In this document: in pieces, positions 58,934 through 64,000 of the stretch
How positions within the stretch are numbered: position 1 is the first letter of the stretch
Layout: every line of letters starts with the position of its first letter
Source: Gordius sp. MW1
Taxonomy: Eukaryota > Nematomorpha > Gordioida > Gordea > Gordiidae
Direction of reading: 5' to 3'
DNA length: 64,000 bases
Assembly (NCBI GenBank): GCA_964036665.1
Contig: OZ038528.1
Coordinates: 14,700,501 to 14,764,500 of the forward strand
The notes under the pieces: model-generated
What the model was told of the DNA's origin: nothing
Seen by the model: the letters and a program-made list of their open reading frames with translations, nothing else
Databases searched by the model: none
Program-made: the position numbers and the translations under genes

Positions 58934-59103
58934 CATGGGCGTAGCCAGGGTTTGGATTAGGGGGGGGGGCAAAACGTTTAAAAGTTCAATTAGGGGGGGG
59001 GGGGCAAAACGTAATTTCTTTTTTGATTTTTAAGGGTTTTTGCATTGAAAATTATTTTTTTCGCCATCGCCCCCCCCCGCCCCTTCTCCTGGCTACGCCC
59101 ATG
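58934..59103. mobile_element. hAT-type MITE with perfect termini and target duplication
   Basis: CATGGGCGTAGCCAGG and CCTGGCTACGCCCATG; TTACCTGA on both sides (58926-58933, 59104-59111). 170 bp, near copy of 34085-34270. The best-preserved member. Confidence 0.9.
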
Positions 59104-60892
59104 TTACCTGATATCGAAAATATACTAGATTTATTTAAAAATTCGGTTAAAACCAAGTTTAATTAATGTGAAGTGTATGGTCAAAATTAGATATTTACAA
59201 AAAGTTATGAAATCCAAAATTTACCAAGTCCATAGGTTGTACTGACAATATATCTCCTAGGTGCCATAGTTTATATTCCATAAATTGCAGCAATCCCCAA
59301 ATTATTATATTTTTGCATGATCACATAATCCATCTTGACAACGTCATAAAGCCCTGCGGCCCAAAGAGCCTGGAGCTAGACACAATTTAAATATTTGGAC
59401 CTCAGGTCGACCTCAACCTGAAGCAAGTCCTAGCTAATATACCACTTAAAAATAAATTATTTTAATTAAGCCATCAGCCCTATTTATAAGAAATAGAATG
59501 TTTGGAAATGGTTCATAATCGAGCTTAACCATTTCCTTTTCTCTATAAATAATAATCATTTTTCGTACAAAATTTTAGGAAAATATTCTAAATCATCTAT
59601 AAACTTATAAAGTAACTATCAAAATACGAGAACCGTTATATAAAAATTACGAACCTTAAAGTTGTATTATTACTTAGCATCAAGGTAAATCGAAATTTTA
59701 ATTCATTATTTAATAATTAGTAATGGCAAATAAATCCCTTATTCATATGGTAAAATAAATGAAAGAACTTAAAAGTTGCTAGGACCTCAAAATTTGAAAA
59801 AATAATAGGCTCGTTGGGCTCAGCTTAAATAAAAATGAAAACATCGGGCCGGGGTCGGGTATAAACAGTTTCGCAGGGCTCTACGAGGTGGTCATCGACG
59901 TTTTAGCTGGTTTCTAATTTTAACAAGCACACAGGCATATACTAAATTAAAAAAAAAATTAAAGGACTCATGCTAATAACTTTAACACCGCTAACTTCAA
60001 ATTTATCTAAAGTTAATTTGCAATGGTAGGCTAATGAATCAGCTAATATATGGGAAGGCTGATATGACTTCATGATGTTTATCTAATTACCTGTGTTTTT
60101 CTACAAGCAAGATGTTTAATGTTAACTTAACAGATATAGCTAATATTCAAAGAATTAAAGGATAATTTTGGATATTATTTATATTAAGAATGCCGTTTCT
60201 TAATTCAATATCCTGCATTTGTTAAACGTTCAAGTTTAGCCATTCGATTTATAACGAATAAACAATAGATTAAGGATTTTAGATAGTGAAAGTCTCAAAT
60301 AAATTAATGGACCTTATAACCGAACAATGTCCTAATTTACTTGATAATTTAATTTTCATCATTTTAGCCACAAGGCTTAGTTTTGCACTTTGAATTAATT
60401 AATATAAACTAAAATGGATTTATTTTCGAAAAACCTAAGAAAGCTAATTTTAATGAAGGTCATTTAGAAACAATAATATGAGATATTTTAAAATCTTATT
60501 ACGAGGGGATTAAGTGTAAGAAAATTAAATAATGTAGCTTTTTAAGCATAATTCTTTACGGGGATTGAACGCGTTAAGAATTTATCTTCGGACATGCCAA
60601 AAATTTTATCAAATTGATTTTCCTCGAAAAAAGAAAAATTCGCTTATAAACAATTTTGGGCCATAATAAATTTGACTAGATTTTTTTCTATCGCTTAAAT
60701 CCTTATCGTACGTTTATATAATGTCCTAAATCCTAATTTTAACTTCTTCAGAATTAAATTTTATTTTATTTCGAATAAATTAGTTTAACTGGTTTATCTC
60801 AAGATCAAAAATTATTATTTTTCATACTATATTATAAAAGATTTGTTCTGATCAATATGTCTTTATTTAATGCTTATTTTGTAATAGTGGTT
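59104..60892. other. Unassigned DNA with a GC-rich terminus
   Basis: At 59818-59885, GGGCTCAGC, CGGGCCGGGGTCGGG and CGCAGGGCTCTAC match the right end of the 44571-45483 hAT element: a solitary end. No gene. Confidence 0.4.
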
Positions 60893-61262
60893 AAAAGATT
60901 TTGGGATTGGATAATTTCTAGTCACGGGCAAATTTTATTAATAAGGCCGGGCAGCTCTAATGGTTTGGGCATGGCTGAGCGGACACTTAGAAGGGTTCAG
61001 GCGGGGAATTTAGTTAAAAATTTAGACCGGGCCGGGTTTGGGCAGAAAAATTTTAACAAATCCGACCTCTGTTTGCGACCTCACAAATTCGGGACTAACG
61101 GGCAAATTTAATATTTCGGGCCGGGCGATTCGGGCAGCTTTAACGATTCGGGCGGGCCCGGGCGGACACTTAGATGGGTTCGGGCGGGCTCGGGCGGGCA
61201 GATTAATTATAAAATCGGGCCGGGCCGGGTTCGGGCTGAAAAATTCTAACAAATCTGACCTC
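60893..61262. repeat. GC-rich satellite-like block, second copy
   Basis: Same leader (AAGATTTTGGGATTGGATAA) and two units as at 8295-8657, with GGGCCGGG, CGGGCGGACACTTAG and the terminal AACAAATCTGACCTCTG. Open frames of up to 95 codons on both strands reflect the high GC content and are not genes. Confidence 0.7.
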
Positions 61263-61264
61263 TG

Positions 61265-61435
61265 CTTCCCACCTTTCTCGCCCATAAATTGCATAGCAAA
61301 TATGCTACGTTTATACGGAGTATAGAAGAGTTCCCCCTTCCCCTCTTCCCTTCCCCTCTTCCCTTCCCCTCTTCCCTTCCCCTACTCCCCTTCCCTTCTC
61401 CCCCTTCCCACGAGGGCCGAAGGCCCGAGTTGTTC
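61265..61435. repeat. Inverted copy of the 24296-24440 repeat
   Basis: In order: CCCACCTTTCTCGCCCATAA, TTGCATAGCAAATATG, a pyrimidine tract of CTTCCC units longer than the first copy's, and CGAGGGCCGAAGGCCCGAGT. It abuts the GC-rich block. Confidence 0.65.
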
Positions 61436-64000
61436 ATTTCTCATATAAGACAAATTATATTAATTGGTACAAAAAATTGATTATAATAAGCTTTTAAATT
61501 ATTTTTGTTTGCAGATACTTGCAAAGCAGGAGATAGAGTAATCTTAAGAAAAATTTATTAAACCTTAAACGCTTATAAAGAAATTAGAAACATGATAAAT
61601 ATCACGATATTTGTAAAGCCAATCGAAAATACTAAATCAAAGGTAATTTTCATTATGTGATAAGTGCCTGTTCCTTACGACTAAAAAGAATTTAATAATG
61701 CGACCCTGATTTATTGTCCTTATAATTACTGATTAGGCTAAGAGCGGAGCCAGCGTTGGAATTAGAGGGGGGCAATAATGATTTAGGGAGGGGCAAAATG
61801 ATAAGTTTTTGAAATTTTAGCCATAATTTTAATAAATTATAAATAACTTAATCTCCACTACGCTCATGGCTAATTTCAAGTTGGTTTTGCACTTTTGATC
61901 TTTATTTAATAAAGTATTCGTATAGTATGTAATTACAAAAATGTTATATCACATTTTATGAAGCATATTTAAATTTTTTATAAATGAAATTTAGTAAAAG
62001 TCTTTTATATTACTAGTTATCAAAAGTGGTCAGGAAATTTGTAAAAAAAATAAAAAATGTAATTTGGCATGATTTTAAATTTTTGTAAGTTTAAAAATAA
62101 TTATCCATCATTTATCAATAATCATGAGAGCCTTCTCAATCTCAATCACCTCGACATAGGATTTCTCACCATTGTCGAATTTGATCTTTAGTTTTCATTT
62201 TATTTTCTCCTTAAAACCGATTACCAATTTATATGAGATTTGAGAAATGTATATATAGACTAGGTAATTGAAAATAGTCCCGAAATGGAACTTGACTATT
62301 TAAGGTATTAAAAACTTCGATTTAGTTCAATATGATAATTGCTTTGTAACATTACTAATAACTATAATAATCATCCTCATTATTAAACGTCTATAATTTT
62401 ATTATTCTATTGTACTCATAATAATTAAGAAATAAATATTAACGAATGAATAATTGTTTGCTTATCAATTGTTTGTGCAGGCACTTATTATTAATTATAT
62501 CGTTGCTTTAAAATGCACAAATTGCAGGCGGTGACATAAAGAATTATTCAATTGCAGTATAAATAATTTAACAATTAATGTAAAATATTATGCAAAGAGC
62601 CGGATATAAACATTTGTTCTTTGTAATAAACATAACAATTTATTAATACCATTTAGGCGAAATTGATTTTAACAAAGCAATTATTTATGGTATGGTAGCC
62701 GTTATAATACTAATAATAATAATTCTTTTTGGTCTCATTAACATACACTTCCCTCTGAGTGTATTAATGGAAAATTTATAAAGGAAACTCCTAGTATTTT
62801 TACATTGACTCTTCATTAACAACGGCTTACTTGAGCTTTCATAATGAATACCGTCCTCTAGTATACCTCTCGTAATTTAAAACGTGGTAAATTAGTCGTC
62901 CTGTAAACCTAGGCATTTTGAGATTTAATGAAATTGTATTATGGATCCATAATTATTTAATATTGTTTTTCCAAAGCTTAAAAACAAAATTAAATAACAA
63001 ATTGGAAATCATGACCCATCCTACCCTCTAGAAAATTTCATATTATCATATTAATTCATTATTAATATAGTGGGCTTCTTTGATTAATGTATTAAATGTT
63101 ACCATTTTTATTTTTTAATTTAAAAATATAAAGGTAGAACTATTGCTTGCACTATTTACAAAGTTGCATCATAATATGCTACTTTACAAACCTATTTTTC
63201 AAGAATATACGTTAAAATCTAAAACGCCAAAAACAAAATTGGTAAACGTTTAAACTGATCTTATTTGTGTATGAAAATCGTAATAGATTTAACATAGTAA
63301 TCTTTCCTGTTGATTTGAAGCTTTATTCCATGGTTGAATAATGTCATACTTGTATGTTCTTTAATTAATGTTATTAGTTTTTGTATTCAAGAGTTGTTTA
63401 TGAGATTTTTACTTTACCTGATAATAACTCTAAAATAGCGACATTGGCTATTATGGTCTGTAGAAAAGTTAAGATGATGATCAATACATTTTATAATAGG
63501 TGTTGATATTGATGCAGTGGCGTTAGTGTAAAATATTAAACAAACGCCTTTCTCTCTCCTCGATAATCCCAATTCTTACCTCTCCCCGCACGACATCATA
63601 ATCTGTTCCTAACAACACAAATTTTTATATGTAATAATATAAAAACTTATGTATTATTAATAAGTAACATTTCATATAAACTGTCCTGCAACCTCATACT
63701 ATATCTCCCCTCTCTTCTTTCCCTCGGTTCATTTTTGCACTTGTTCAGATCGGTTAACCCCTTTCGTTTCCAGAAATGTCGAAATCTCGCGGATCGCTAC
63801 TTATATATTATCCTCCCATAAAACAGCGACTTTTAAATTTCTAAGTTTTAAAGCGCTTTAATGCCAGATCAGACTTTTTAAACCTGACCTTATTGCATTA
63901 GACAGATCACTTTTCAACAGCTAGAATGAGTTAGGACTTTATTTTATTTTTTGATTACAGCATAGACCCAGCCAGGCTTGGTTGAATCGGTTAGAGTATA
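61436..64000. other. Unassigned AT-rich DNA at right edge, with a MITE relic
   Basis: A G/C-tract MITE relic lies at 61741-61868 (AGAGCGGAGCCAGCG to CTACGCTCATG, no matching flanks). No gene is recognised in the rest. Confidence 0.4.

Noticed and set aside
61022..61325. Overlapping GC-rich open frames on both strands
   Set aside because: Produced by the GC-rich repeat block; no domain, and the same DNA recurs at 8295 with the frames broken.

Overview
The window is nuclear DNA of an animal with an AT-rich, transposon-dense genome. Its two host genes are intron-split orthologues of metazoan transcription and splicing factors. There are no bacterial gene blocks, and most of the sequence is transposon debris. 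I cannot name the species. A useful trait is that most host introns are only 36-48 nt long, which narrows the possibilities but does not decide them.

Layout. (a) 670-4218, minus strand: eight exons of the large subunit precursor of TFIIA (GTF2A1 / TFIIA-L); the conserved C-terminal beta domain is not in the window. (b) 4931-9850: a small inverted-repeat element, a decayed hAT transposon with 8-bp target duplications, a GC-rich satellite-like block and an internally deleted hAT. (c) 10954-13714, minus strand: a complete ten-exon cyclin L gene, reconstructed splice site by splice site (569 aa). (d) 15614-18504, minus: a broken non-LTR retrotransposon of the AP-endonuclease type. (e) 19797-21853, minus: a short non-coding LTR retrotransposon with 5-bp target duplications. 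(f) 22787-23444: a broken THAP zinc-finger fragment with a 32-nt intron, then the tail of another LINE. (g) 24575-25930: tandem repeat arrays. (h) 26347-29167, plus: a second non-LTR retrotransposon, this one with a C-terminal restriction-like endonuclease motif, followed by another LINE tail. (i) 30.6-51.3 kb: no recognisable gene; about a dozen copies of a G-tract/C-tract hAT-type MITE, a hAT element with a near-perfect 95-bp hairpin, and a pogo-like MITE. (j) 51431-57947: an inverted composite ZBED-type hAT element carrying one intact 646-aa transposase, a second mirror-image copy that is truncated and split by another short LTR retrotransposon, and mirrored tRNA-like sequences, all flanked by one perfect 8-bp target duplication. 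(k) 58-64 kb: another MITE, a second GC-rich block and otherwise unassigned DNA.

The two host genes lie on the same strand but are 6.7 kb apart, and nothing suggests co-regulation. The part of greatest interest is the nested element at 51.4-58.0 kb: the order of events (inverted dimer, then LTR insertion) can be read from the sequence, and an intact transposase with TIRs suggests recent or present activity. A related family of coding-free LTR elements and a large hAT MITE family indicate that trans-mobilised elements dominate this locus.
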